Positions 30,999-43,203 of a stretch of 64,000 bases of DNA are shown here, in pieces. This stretch comes from Chara braunii. Taxonomy: Eukaryota; Streptophyta; Charophyceae; Charales; Characeae. The stretch is taken from positions 1,415,140 through 1,479,139 of the forward strand of contig BFEA01000128.1 in NCBI GenBank assembly GCA_003427395.1, in the 5' to 3' direction. A program made the position numbers and the translations under genes. The notes under the pieces are model-generated. The model made no database searches, had not been told where the DNA came from, and saw only the letters and a list, made by a program, of their open reading frames with translations. Position 1 is the first letter of the stretch. Each line of letters opens with the position of its first letter.

Positions 30999-33567
30999 AT
31001 GGGGGACGAGAATTCTGTTGTTAAACCATCAATGTCTGTGGAAGAAAAGAACAAAATTAAGGGCATTCTGGCAGATTGTTATAATGGTCTTCTTCCGGAT
31101 AAAATTATCTCAAAGAACATAGAAATCAGCGAGGACTATGTCAGAGTGGAAGTTGACCCCATCCTGTACGCAGTACAAAAAGAATGGCTTCACGAGAATG
31201 CAGTTTCAGTGTTTTTCGGAAATGACTCCTCGTCCCTATCGGTGAAAGTTAAAATTCAGCTTATCCGAATGTATGAAAATGGTTGGGCAAACACGTGAGC
31301 AATTAATGTTCCCCCAAAGAGGGGAGTGTTTCACAATGAAGGTTATAACTTGGTAGTAACGTACGTGGCTTCGTCGCAGCAGGTTGCACAATGGATGCTA
31401 TAGAAAAAGGAGGACAAAATTAGCCTGGACAATCTTCTTTCGCCCATGGATGTCAGGGAACGAATTATTCGAATGGAGAGAGGCTCAGAGGTACAAATTC
31501 TTATGGATATGTTGCATGTACGTTCAAGTGGTTGCCTTGTCGTGAGAGAAGGTTAACAACAGTCGTATTTTTCATCACCACTTCAGGATGCAACCTGCCT
31601 AAACAAGTGGTTTTCAGGGTCTTCGGAACTTTCACCACTTCAGGGGACCCTTCACCACTTCAGGATGCAGCCTGCCTAAACAGGTGGTTTTTAGGGTCTT
31701 CGGACCTTTCACCACTTCAGGACGATTCAGGATTTTCAGACTGCCCAAAACTCTCACTTCACCACTTCAGGATCCAACCTGCCTAAACAGGTGGTTTTCA
31801 AGGTCTTCGGACCTTTCACCACTTTAGAACTGCCCAAAATTCTCTCTTCAGAATTAAATTTTTCATTCCTGAATTTTCAGCTACCCGTTAATCGCTTGTG
31901 CTTGTCGTATGTAACTACAACAGTCAAGGAAGCGTTCGGGGCTATTCTAATTAAATATGATACGTATACAGAAGCCGTATCGTCGGAGCTGATCAATATA
32001 CGGTTTGACTTAGAACCTGGCGCACGTACCCAATATAAACCGTATTTAATTATTAATATGAAGAATGGTGATTATGTGGAGATTGAGATTGTTCACGCCC
32101 AGACACAATGGTGTCGAGCATGTAGGCAACATTTCTACAGAAGATGATGACGCCTGTCTGGCAAAAAAAAAAACGGCAGCGAAAGGCAAAGGGACCCAAG
32201 ACCCTCAACCAGATGGTCCTCATGATAGGTCAGGAACAGGAGTGAGAAAGGAGGCAGAGAAAGGTGTCCCCCCAACCGGGGCTCAAAACTCAGAAAAAAC
32301 GAAGGAAAATCGAACAGAGGAAAAAGCCTCGGGAGGAGAGGGGACTTGGAACAGAAAAAGACGGATGGAAACGGTCCCCGCCCAGAAGAAATGAAGGATG
32401 CGGGTGAGGAGGTAAAAGGGAAGGAACTTAAAGGAGACCTAGGACCTTCGGGGTTGGATAAAAAGGGAGCACGACAAGAAGGGAAAGAAGAAAAGATAAC
32501 ATCGCCTACCCCATACAAGGATGCCCTTTGCACCCCACCAGCCAAAGCGGGGAGCAAGAAGAAACCCAAGACACGAGAAAGGAAGGAACTCAGGGCAATA
32601 CCAACAAAGAAGTGGAGGATGAACTCAAAATCAAACCCTCCACAGGAAAAGAAAACCCCTGAGAAACAATCAGAAGAAAGGGAAGAGGGGTCTGGGATAA
32701 TGATATCCGAAGACCAAAATGAGACGAAGGGAAAAGATAGGACTGAAAATGAGAAGGAAGGGAAGGAAACGAGGCAGGAGACACAAGGAGTTACGAGGGA
32801 AGATCTGACAACGAAAGAGAACCACCCTTCTCCTAGCCCCATGAACCTTTCCCCAACCATATCAGGAGGGAACCAGACTCACCTCAACAAAGAGGAAGCT
32901 CATGGTCGGATTCCTAAGCACCAATCATCAGACCTAACTTCGAGATCTAAGTACTCACGGACGGACGCAAAATTGTCCGAAGAAACGGGTGGAGCTGTGG
33001 AAAGGCTCACTTATTTCCTCACAGGAACGATGTCCCACGTCTCAATATACAACAACAAAATATACGAGGAAGCACAGTCTGAAGCGGAAGCGGTAACAGA
33101 AAAATAGTCGCTGACAAACTTGGTAAAAAGGAATAAAGGGAAAACTCAACTTACCTCAGAGCACGAGGATGAAAACAAAGATGCAAACAGAGACAATGAC
33201 GATGGCATCGAGGAAGAGCTGGAACAGGAGTTTTACTCCTCGACGGAAGGTATATTCAACACGCCTGAGAAAGAGGAGGAGCCAATGGTACCGCAACAAA
33301 GACAAATCGAAAGGAGGGTCCCCCCCCAACCATCTATCTTCTCTTCGCCAGCGTCGAATGTACCCTCTGCAAACCCTGTGAGGGGACAGCTGGACCTGGG
33401 TATTTTCGAACCACCTTCGTAAGTCAAAAGGCCAACAATAGAAAGGTTATCTCGGCAAGCCCTGCTAAGAGAGGACGAGGCAGGCGGAGGATTGGAAGAA
33501 GTGACACGAAGTTCTCCTCTGAAAAGAGGAAGATCTCATACCTCCCACCCAACCTGACGATTCTTGG
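30999..33567 (+). pseudogene. LINE ORF1-like protein, broken
   Basis: Starts ATG at 30999 (MGDENSVVKPSMSVEEKN). It reads through TGA at 31296 and TAG at 31401 in one frame to the insertion at 31544, and resumes about 31912 (TVKEAFGAILIKYDTYTEAV). A CxxC pair (WCRACRQ, about 32110), followed in a shifted frame by ...DDACLA, suggests a remnant CCHC zinc knuckle, as in many ORF1/Gag-like proteins. The C-terminal half is Lys/Glu-rich and low complexity. It continues in one frame across TAG (33105) and TAA (33420) to about 33567. The family is known to bind element RNA; that role is inferred here from position and zinc knuckle only. Confidence 0.6.
31544..31900 (+). mobile_element. Non-autonomous 8-bp-TSD element (hAT-like), copy 1
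   Basis: Flanked by perfect CTTGTCGT (31536-31543 and 31901-31908). It begins GAGAGAAGGTTAACAACAGT and ends GCTACCCGTTAATCGCTTGTG. The interior is repeats of CACTTCAGGATGCAACCTGC and GTCTTCGGACCTTTCACCAC. At 357 bp it appears internally shortened relative to copies 2 and 3. It lies inside LINE ORF1. Confidence 0.88.
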
Positions 33568-34166
33568 CATTAGCAGAACCCATGCGAACGTTGTTTCGAG
33601 GGGATAAGGTAAAAGGCATGGTCCCAGACTATCTTGTTCCCTTTATATGTTCCTACGACGGACATAAACCCAGATTTATGACGATTATGAGCAGGGTCGA
33701 ATCCCTGCTTTTACGATCGATTTAGTTACGTAGCTCCCCCTCCCCAATTATGATTTGTAATTTGATAAAAATTCATGTACTTCAGGACTTGGGTGAGGTG
33801 GGACTGCTCCCAGAACCAAAGGCAGCGCGTCACTTGGTAGACACGCCAGAAGGGGGCAAAGCCCGACTCATGTTTGTGTTCGCAGACTTGTCATATATAA
33901 CGGACAATAAAACAAAATGGGATGGTTTAAAAATCTACTGGGTGAACTATCTTACCTGGCTTTCCCCCAATCCAATACATCTCAGGTCGTCAGACTGTTT
34001 TCCACAATGACGACACGAACGGTGGCTGAGTGGGTTTCACAGACTGATAATAGATCAACCTTGTTGTCCGACGCTTTCACTGAGATACTCCACATAAGAA
34101 GAAGATGAAAAAACTTAAACTTTTCAGTGGGCAAAATATTCTCCTCCGAGCCTCTGGCAACAAAAG

Positions 34167-35219
34167 ATGAAAACACAAACCGCATCCAAACCCCGAGCGG
34201 CCCAGCAAGCAAGGATGGTTCTACCCAGTAGAATTCGACGTACAAGCTGGAACGTTTGGGGTTTAGGAGATACAAACGATACCTACAAAAGACAGCGGTT
34301 GGCTTCCCGGACTCACTCGCAACACATTCAGATCACATGCCTACAGGAAACCAAGATTGGGCCGGAAAAGATGGTAGACATTGCGAACTTGTGGGGGGGA
34401 ACACAAATATGGTCCTCGACGGTAGGAACCCGAGGGGGAGTAGTCATCCTAGTGGAAAGAAACTTGGACATTGACATAATTGACTCATGTGCGGACACAG
34501 AGGGTCGTTAGACTTGGATTAAAATGGCAGTGGCAGACGAAGATTGGATGGTGACTTCGATTTATGCACCGGTCGACTACAAAGCTAGGATAATTTCTTT
34601 GCGGACTTACCAAAAATAAGCCCGGATACTGAAAATCGTTTAATGCTTGGGGATTGAAATTGCATCATGAACCTGGGTTTGGGAGAGAAGGTTAACAACA
34701 GTCGTATTTTTCATCACCACTTCAGGACACCCTTCACCACTTCAGGATCCAGCCTGCCTAAACAGGTGGTTTTCAGGGCCTTCGGACCTTTCACCAGTTC
34801 AAGATCATTCAGGTCTGAAAATCCTTAATGGTCCTGAAGTGGTGAAAGCTCCGAAGACCCTGAAAACCACATGTTTAGGCAGGTTGCATCCTCAAGTGGT
34901 CGAGGGTGGTTTTCATGGTCTTCGGACCTTTCACCACTTCAGGACCATTTAAGATTTTTAGACTGTCAAAAAATTTCACTTGACCACTTCAGGACACCCT
35001 TCACCACTTCTGGATGCAACCTGCATAAACAAGTGCTTTTCAGGGTCTTCGGACCTTTCACCACTTCAGAACCATTCAAGATTTTCAGACTTCCAAAAAC
35101 TCTCATTTCAGAATTTTCATTCCTGAATTTTCAGCTACCCGATAACCGCTTGTGGGGTTTGGACTCCCCAAATGTCTCCCCAGTACGGGATGACGCTATG
35201 CCTCCTTACATCTTGGCCT
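34167..35219 (+). pseudogene. LINE ORF2, endonuclease (EEP) domain fragment
   Basis: The exonuclease-endonuclease-phosphatase fold is marked by SWNVWGLGD (catalytic Asn), CLQETKIG (catalytic Glu), TSIYAP, and LGD-NCIMN, where the expected Trp codon of the GDWN motif reads TGA. A TAG/TTAG-type stop follows EGR at about 34511, and a frameshift lies near 34590. The reading frame then resumes after the nested transposon: GLDSPNVSPVRDDAM begins across the target duplication and ends TAA at 35219. This enzyme nicks target DNA in LINE retrotransposition. The RT half is absent. Confidence 0.78.
34683..35154 (+). mobile_element. Non-autonomous 8-bp-TSD element (hAT-like), copy 2
   Basis: 472 bp between perfect GGGTTTGG duplications (34675-34682, 35155-35162), inserted in the LINE endonuclease ORF. 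Same termini as copy 1. The short imperfect inverted ends share GGTTA at equal distance (GAGAGAAGGTTA / CACAAGCGGTTA). Subrepeats occur in both orientations. Confidence 0.9.
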
Positions 35220-35556
35220 AACCTCTTTCTCAAATTTTCCATGTTAAGAAGAGTAAAGAAAGAAACTTTCATTCAGTGTCCCAACTTCTATCGAGCTTCC
35301 TAAGAAGTCGTCTAACAATTCAGATCAAGTAGTGCTACCTATTCCTTCCTCTAGAACTCACTTTAGGGCCTCCTTTATGACTCTCTAACCCAAACAATCA
35401 ATCAGATCAGAAATAAAACTTATTCCATTAATAACGGTTACTTACCATAGATAGTCTGACAAGACATTATGTACTTTGTCTTTCCTCATATGCCTATTTT
35501 CTCTCTCAATCTTACACTAGATGTCGTTCCACCAGGGACAACGGTAGGCTTCCGTT

Positions 35557-35575
35557 ATCCCCGGCAACGGCGCCA
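35557..35575 (-). other. Primer-binding-site-like sequence, tRNA-Asp
   Basis: The plus strand reads ATCCCCGGCAACGGCGCCA, equal to the 3'-terminal 19 nt (with CCA) of plant tRNA-Asp(GUC) as I know it. On the minus strand it is TGGCGCCGTTGCCGGGGAT, a primer-binding site used by many plant Ty3/gypsy elements. It lies 2 bp from the TG/CA boundary of the LTR-like repeat, so that LTR would be a 5' LTR on the minus strand. Confidence 0.7.
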
Positions 35576-37334
35576 CCTGTCGTGCGCATCGGTCCGACAC
35601 CGCACAAGGCAGCGCGGGACCCTCCCGGCCTCGTCACGCAGGAGTTGATCTAATACCTCGTTGCGAATATACATGGAGCTTCCGCAAGCCGCTTCGGCCG
35701 AGTGCGTCAGCCATACCTCTCGCAAGCCCCTACGACAGGATAGGGTCTACCCGAGGCACGACTTACTTCCACCTTACGGGAGTTGTCACCTCCTTTCGGT
35801 GGGCATATTCCCGCCGAGCTACCAGTCCAGTGTACGAAAGCTAATCATGTGCAATCGTAGAGATGGACCAACCGAGGACGTTTTTTGTTTGCTGTAGCAT
35901 AGGGGGTATGCGTGGTATTACGCCTCTATCAGACCCGCATGCGAACCGACACCTTGAGGGTATGAAGTCCCAAGCGTGACCCGTCGTCGGTCGACTAGGA
36001 CGCATCCCACGCACTACGCGTACACCACTCTAAGAACATAAAAATCAAAACACGTACGTATACGCACACATAAACAAAACGACAACGGACAAACAACGTG
36101 ACAGCATTTCTAGTCCCTTAGTAGTCGTCTCATAATCGGATAGGTGTCACGCGTGAGACGTTGTATAAAACCGCGCAGGCGTAGGGCTAACTCATATCGA
36201 TTAGCAATGCATAAATACGCGGGCAGTCGCAGTGATGGCGTACTATGTAGTGTCCATAATCAAGCGGTCTCTCGTGGATCCGAGTACTGCTTATGACACT
36301 CAAGTGTCAGACTCGAAGTATCGTGAAGGTTTGCCCCTTCACGATATTGCACGGTTGAAGGAATAGCCGTGCGGCCGGCGCGGCACCTCCGGCCTTTAAG
36401 TTGAGTGTCTCAACAGGCAGGGCAAATAGGCTCTACGAGGGGGGAGATCCCTTCCATGCAGAGTCTAGGGTCTGGGATGTCTTGGACAAGGACCTCGAAT
36501 CCGGGCCCAGGACCAACGTTCGACTAAGAAATCTTTTAAGAAGCATACAACACATAGAGGGGTTTTCCTTCTTTTTCTCAATCTCAACCTCTATTTAACC
36601 CTTAGGCGTGAGCCCTCACAGACCGCGCGAACACCCAACATAGATACATACATATATTATATATGTAAAGGGGAATAAGTATGTGACAATCACTTCTCAC
36701 AATCACAGTGGGACTCCTCACAGCCATATACATGTTTGCGATCGCAGTCAGTCTAATCCAAATCTCAACCACAGTACATTCATGTAATCACATCAAAGAG
36801 TCAAACAAAAGTCCACGCACTACACGAAGTCAACTCCAACCAATCTCTATACTCATACCCCTCGCTTTAGCCATGCAAGCCTCAACCTCTGTCTAACCAA
36901 CCATAATTAAATACGCATACCTTTGTTAAATGACCATTCAATAAGAGTCGGTGTGAAAACCTTAATAAAACAAAAGAATCACCAGGCTAAAGCCTTTTTG
37001 GTTGAGTATTGGGGTGAATTGGAATTTGAGTCGTGGACCAACGAATCGGCAACAGAAGGTGGTCTTTGTATGATCAAGCTGAATCTAGTCCTGATTTCGA
37101 ATCAAACGTTAAAGAGGACCTGTAATACAAGTCAGACCAATCCCAAGCTAAATTTATGAGTCCAAATCGAGAGTAATCTTCATATCACGGTTTCACCAAG
37201 AATCATTCTGCTTAGCTAATCCTGAGTCTATTCCTAAGTCAGTGTCTAATGAAAAGGTAGATCTTTGGCAGAATCTCCTCTATGCGAAGTGGATTGCCAA
37301 AATTGCTACGTTTTAAAATATAATCTAACTCCTC

Positions 37335-37885
37335 TAAACTAAGAAAATTTCGGCAGCGCTTCCCGTAGGGGAAGTGTTTTCTCAAAATTTATAATAACTC
37401 AAATACGAAACCAAAAATAGTCTCTAACCCTGGAAAACCAAAATTTGTCCAACTCCCTAAATTAGTAAAAATTTGGGCAGCACTTCCTTTAAAAAGGTAG
37501 ACTTCCCAGATTTATACTAAGTCGGATATGAACTCAAAAACGAAACATGAGTTCAACTAAGACAAAATTTAACTACCTCCTTAGATTTGTAAAAATTTCG
37601 GCAGTGCTTCCTGTAGAGAAAGTGTTATTCCAAGATTTATACAAAGTTAAGTTCAGAATCTAAACTGACTTTGACTTCTCAAGGTTCAATTTTGTCTAAC
37701 TCCCTGATTTAGCAAAACTTTGGGCAACACTCCCTTTAGAAAAGAAGGTTTTTCAGATTTTTACTAAGCCAAAAGTCAGAAAAATTGAATCCTGAAAAAA
37801 ACAAAATACGACTAACTCATTGGTTTCGTAGAAATTTCGGCAGCGCTTCCCATAGAGAAAATGACTTACCAAAATTTATACAAAA
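37335..37885 (+). repeat. 120-bp tandem array, five units (LTR-like copy 1)
   Basis: Units carry AAATTTCGGCAGCGCTTCCC and an inverted GGGAAGTG, at about 37343, 37462, 37588, 37709 and 37828. Each could fold as CTTCCC/GGGAAG. The counterpart in copy 2 has only two units (49265-49415). Confidence 0.75.
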
Positions 37886-38169
37886 CCAAATGAAATAAAT
37901 GATCCCATCAAATGCAGAAATCGACCTAAGTAAAAAATAAACTTTGCCTAGAAAATGCAAGAATTTGAAACTAACTCCTATGGCTCTAGCACGTGGCGAG
38001 AAACTAAAGCAACTACCTATCAAACTGAAATTCAGACTAAGTTGTAGTTACACTCAGTCACATGCAGGTCAAACCACAAAGGTAAGTACTCTCACCATCC
38101 CAAAGTTAATTTATATAAAATAGTTCATGAATCCTTAAGTAATTCAACCCTTATACCCAGCTTACATAT

Positions 38170-38800
38170 GGCACAAATGCTAAATCATTCGGCTTGGAAA
38201 CAATGTTAAGCTTGCCTTAAGATATACACGAACAAGTTGCACTACTACTTTTTTCTTCTTTGGGCATCTAACTAGACCATTTGGCTTGGAGACAATGCCT
38301 AGCCGCCCTGAACTGTTTAATATCCAAAATTTAATAACTTTATGACTTTGTTCTCAAAAGAAAATGCAAATATGGTCAGAGGACTGAACCATTCGGCTTG
38401 GAAACAACGTTCAACTTGCCTAGACTATTTCCAATTATACTCTGTAATTTACCTTCTCTTCTTGGTGATATGGTTTACCGCTGGACCATTCGGCTTGGAA
38501 ACAATGCCCAACTGCATGTTCACATGCAAATATAAGTAAAGTACTTTCTTTTTATACTCAGTTTATACTTATGTGCGTGGTTTTTAGGCTAAATCATTCA
38601 GCTTAGAAACAATACTCAGCCTTAGACCAAAATCCTTCCTCAGAACAAAACAAGAATTTAAACCCTTCACATCAGACAAATCCTCAGAAAATAAACATAG
38701 CAACCAGACCATTCAGCTTAGAAACAATGTCTGACCCTTCAGACAACAGCCAAACAAACATAGCCCTGGGTCATTCAGCTTAGAAACAATGACAAGTCTT
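38170..38800 (+). repeat. Hairpin array with CATTCGGCTTGGAAACAATG loop, seven units
   Basis: Units at about 38184, 38276, 38387, 38483, 38592, 38705 and 38767 share CATTCGGCTTGGAAACAATG, itself able to pair CATT/AATG. The flanking arms differ between units but match each other, for example TGAAC/GTTCA at 38385 and CAGAC/GTCTG at 38704. Confidence 0.75.
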
Positions 38801-41800
38801 TGGTTGACCCAATCAAACGTATGCAGTCTGTTTTCCTCCCACCTTCCCCTAGTTCATCCCTTAGTCTGCTTTCAATCAAAATAAAAATGGAACTTACGCT
38901 TCACTCTCATACATTCCTTCCATTCAGTCTGATTAAGTCTTGAAAGAAAGCAAAATCACAGGGGCAATCCCATGCATTATACATCCGTCAAACTAAAAGG
39001 AGATAAGCAAACATTGGTATAGTGAGGTCATACAAATAGAAAAAGGTATACATGTCAGTTCCCTGCCTCCAAAACCTCGCCTAGGTAGAGCTCCCGCAAT
39101 CGGTGGGTGGACTCCCCACAAAGTCTGGCTGCGGTCCTATAGGTTGCAATCCCCCTTGCCGCCTTTCTCTCATAACAATAGACCGGACTTAGAGTTAGAA
39201 GGGTATAAAAAGATAGGTTGGGACTCTCAGATCCAAGAGGGTTACACTCAGACTCGCGTGAGAAGGTCTTGTTACCTTGATGCACCTGAGGGCCCCGCAA
39301 TGATGGCCAAAAAGTGTCGTAGAACGGTCAACCTGAAGTCGTCTGCCAGTCGTTGACCTTCCTGACGATCTTTTCAATTCACAGCAATAATCCCTTCTTC
39401 CTTTGAACAGAAGTCTGCCCAACGTTTAACTAAACATAGTTGTGCAGAAGCAGATATCCCCAAGTTGCGTCCTTCTATCTGCAAACACAGCAGTTCACCC
39501 TGGACTCCGAACTCCACCTGCTGCCGTAGAGGATCACAATCTCGTTAGGAGTAACAAGTTGCGCTCCACCTTCAACTAAGCTGTAGTAACGCAACCTGAA
39601 AGAGTCGTGCTCTTCAAAAGCCGTAGTAACGCAACCTAGAAGAGCTTTGTTCAGGTACAGTCTCCCTTCTACGCTCTATCCGAAGTGCAACAAGGGCTTG
39701 GACGGTTCACCATTCGCACAACAGTGTGTATATGCATCAAGCGCAGCGTGTCCGTGGTGCCACAGTCTTACAGTAGTAAGCAACAATCTGCATGGCCGGC
39801 TTCGCACGGTTGTACCAACAGCAAGCCCAACGGAGGGCAGCGTTGTACCCAGCTGCTTTGTTCAACCAACATGCAATGCTATGAAGACCCTGGGGATGAA
39901 ATGTAGATAGGCACATGCCTGATTAGCCCGTCCTTGTCCTCACTGGCTACCTCGTAATCCAACTTTCCCTACCCCCGTCTTCCTTCACCGTGGTTTTGTC
40001 TGTACTCGCATCAGACTCCCCGAACATGCAAGCTAGGAACAACTCTCCTCCGAGGGGGAGGCCAGGTACGTATCTCTCCTCTTCGCCTTCTCTCTCTACT
40101 TCTCTCTGTTGTCTCTCCCACTCTTGTTTGACCCAATTTCGTTGTGTCTGTAACGTCATATCTCCGCCGAAAATATGAGCCAATTCGAAATGACTCTTCC
40201 CCAGAATGCGGGTAGATTCGTTCTGCTTTTATGCAGTAACAAACTTCATCATCGTGCACAACCAATACTCCCGTTTTCCATCGGATCCACCCCTTAACTT
40301 CTCAATCCGTCTTCACCAACGGATTCACACACCTCCTAAATCTCTCACATATCCTTTGTCCAAATCTCGCCAATAGATGAGTAGCAACTCGCCTTTATGC
40401 TCCCGCCAGCCTTTTCACCCATATCACCACCGCGCAACCATCTTTCCTACGAACTCTAATCCTACTCCACTATTCTCAAAACTAATCATGCCATTGAAAT
40501 CGCGATGGTAACAAACCCTCGGAATAGATCCTGGTTCGCCCGATTTCGTCAAAGATCGAGCGAACTATGAGTTTTCTGACTCGCCATATCCACTCCCTCC
40601 GCCATCTCCACGCACGCAGTTTCCTAAATTGCTTTTTCTATACTAACTTTCGCGCCCTTTTAGCTTCACTTACGAGTTCGCCATGCCCAAAAACCTCCGT
40701 TGAGCATCTTTCCTCCCTCGCTTTCATCGAGAAATGGGCGAGTCTTCGTTTTTCTACTCCTTTCTACTCCCTCTCGATCCCGCCATAGCTCATTTCTCTC
40801 TGCCACAATCTGCACGTACCCGGCCCACTTTCCCTTCCGGATTCAGCCACTCTCCTCATCTATACTTGGCCGACATTGGCCTCCTCTCTGCCGCTCCGGG
40901 CCACTGCCTTTGTGTTGTCGTTCAACTGTTTTGCTCCACCAGCGGCTGTTAGCGCAACCCGACATTTTTCACGTCCGATGAACGATTTGTCCGCCAGTAT
41001 CACTGAGAGCCCTTACCCTCATTCCTCTGGTCATAGCACTTGGTCCTACAGCCGGGCGCCAAACTACTCAACAACTTCGGTCTTTCTCTGTAGTTCGAGT
41101 AATCCTCCGCCCCGATAGCCTAACCCAACAGGTGGTCTGTCTCATAGCCTTTGCCGCTGCTTCCGCACTCCCCTCGTCTCTGCAGCCGCCCGCCTTGCCT
41201 CTTCGATTAGCATTGTTCCCTACAGCAGCGGACTTCGTAGTGACCGACGGGCTATTCAATAGCCCAGCTATCTCGAGGGATACTTCGGAGGGAACCGGCT
41301 ACCAGACGGTTCGGAAGACTGTCGCCTCTCCTCTGGGAGCTTGACGACCGGTCAGCCAGCCGGTCTGCCTGGCTGTTATCGCCCCAGCCTCCACCACACT
41401 TTCCTCCTGTTTCCTCCGTCCGGGTCCGCCTCCTTCAAGCAGACCCCACTACTTCAACTTTTCAGCAAACAAACCCGTTCGACTCAGGCATAGTCTACCA
41501 TCTTCAGGCCCCGACGAGCATGCTCACAGTGACGTCTCTCACAACACATAGTGTGCGGCGGACAGTGCGCCCTCCGGAAACCCCCGCGATTCAAATTTTC
41601 TTCCTCCCTTGCGGGCTAATCCCCTCTCCACGCTCATGCACGTCGAACTCCCTCGGTCCATGTTTCAAGATTGAAAGAATGACGAAATATCGTCAGCATC
41701 CCGGAGACGTAGGAACGCATGGGTCAACCAAAAGAAATATGTGCTCAAGGTCCTTGATCGTCGTGATGACCCGCGTCGCGTCTGGATCAAGGAACTACTA

Positions 41801-42423
41801 ACAACCATAAGTAAATAAAATATTTAGACTTTTTAATTGTCAGAATACGACGACTTCGAGGAAAAGGGAACCGTTAGCATCGTTCCGATGTTGTCGACGG
41901 CAAAACCAAAAGGAACAACCCCGCCGTTCCGACAATCCATGCACCTCCGTTGTTGGCCTCGATCCCTGAATCTCTCTCATTAAAGTCCTACCCTATAACC
42001 AAATAACCCAGGCTGGATCTAACAGTGACGGACACAAAAATAAGTGGACCTTGCACGACAAGTAGTAGATCTACTGAGACGTTTTCAGAAATCACATTGT
42101 TGTCGATGCCGCCCTCCCCCTGTACGTACGCACAGGTCACAAGTAAACACACCAATCATGAGGCATCACCTCTTTAATCCTAGTTTAATCAGAAATAAAA
42201 GTTGGGCTGACGGTCACGTTAGTCCTTCAATCATCAACAAATAAAATCATGCGTGCCTTCAATCTGCACGCCCACACACTCTCTATTCTAGTCAGTCATC
42301 AAGTCGACCTGAACTACAGACTCTGCCGCTCCTCTCGCGGTATACTTAGACTTTAAACCAAGCTTATTTTCTGTCGTTTGCAAAAACTATGGTGGATACC
42401 CTTGTAAGGGTATTCGCAATGAC

Positions 42424-43203
42424 AGCGTGCCGATTTTACAACGACTCCTTTGTGTCCAGTCGATGAGGCAAGGGTACAAGAACTATCGAAAAACTTCAGC
42501 TCCTCGACCACTGCCGGCTCCTTCAACCCTTTTTGCAATAGCGGGCCGTAGTTCAAATCGCCTAGTCGAGGCGCCTTCGCCCTTTTTTGCATACTTGAAG
42601 AGACACAATAATCATATGCTCAAGGTGTACGTACATCAGGACTTTATTACTTATTCATGGACCTGATTGCAATCATATATACCATTTGATACATTTTGGA
42701 TCGGGCAAGTGTGAGTACGCCCTTAAGAAATACTATGTTACTCAACTATCAGAACCTCTTCAACTCAGAAAATGCCCAGCCGGGTGAAGCGTCTTTGGAA
42801 CAGGCAAGGGCTACCTTGCTACAAACGGTGTTTTCGTTAAAAATGAAATGTTTTATGAAAAGTGAACATCCCTAAATTATCAATTTTTGATAAAACGGAC
42901 GTCGATGATATTTATGAACAGAATAAGAATATTTTCGATATATAAAAAATATAATGATGAAAAGTTTAATGAGTTCTAAAACATATAAAGAATCATCAGT
43001 CCATGTTGTTAACAAAAGAAAACTTATTCATAACATTCATAATAATACATGAATACTGCGAAAGAAAATTTGTGTTTGAAAAGTTCATATGTTGGGCAAA
43101 GCGACCATCGTCATATGCCTTGCAAAGGGGCCTTCGCCCCTTATATCGCCAAGTGTTTTGAGTTAGGAATTTCAAAGAATCATAGTGCATAAAATCAAAA
43201 AAC
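42424..43203. other. AT-rich sequence without recognisable features
   Basis: No ORF, repeat or RNA gene could be supported here. Confidence 0.5.

Larger units (their letters stand above)
30999..35219 (+). mobile_element. Decayed LINE retrotransposon (ORF1 plus ORF2 endonuclease)
   Basis: Order is ORF1-like tract, charged disordered tract, then an AP-type endonuclease start. No reverse transcriptase follows, because the element is lost after about 35219, just before an LTR-like repeat. Two copies of a non-autonomous DNA transposon are nested in it (31544-31900, 34683-35154). Several in-frame stops and frameshifts show that it is dead. The clade cannot be assigned without the RT domain. Confidence 0.8.
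35578..42423 (-). mobile_element. Very long LTR-like repeat, copy 1
   Basis: Aligns in blocks with 47667-55964. The plus-strand left boundary is TGTCGTGCGCATCGGTCCGA and shared blocks include GGGACCCTCCCGGCC. Further blocks are the 120-bp array, the hairpin array, CCTCCCACCTTCCCCTAGTT, CCCGCAATGATGGCCAAA and AATGACA at the right. On the minus strand it starts TGTCA, ends CGACA and is followed by a primer-binding site. No gag/pol is visible on either side. At about 6.8 kb this is far longer than a typical LTR, so the right boundary is tentative. The stretch 39360-42340 holds no ORF I can support. Confidence 0.5.

Noticed and set aside
32135-32860. 241-codon minus-strand ORF rich in Phe/Ser
   Set aside because: Shadow of the Lys/Glu-rich LINE ORF1 tract on the plus strand.
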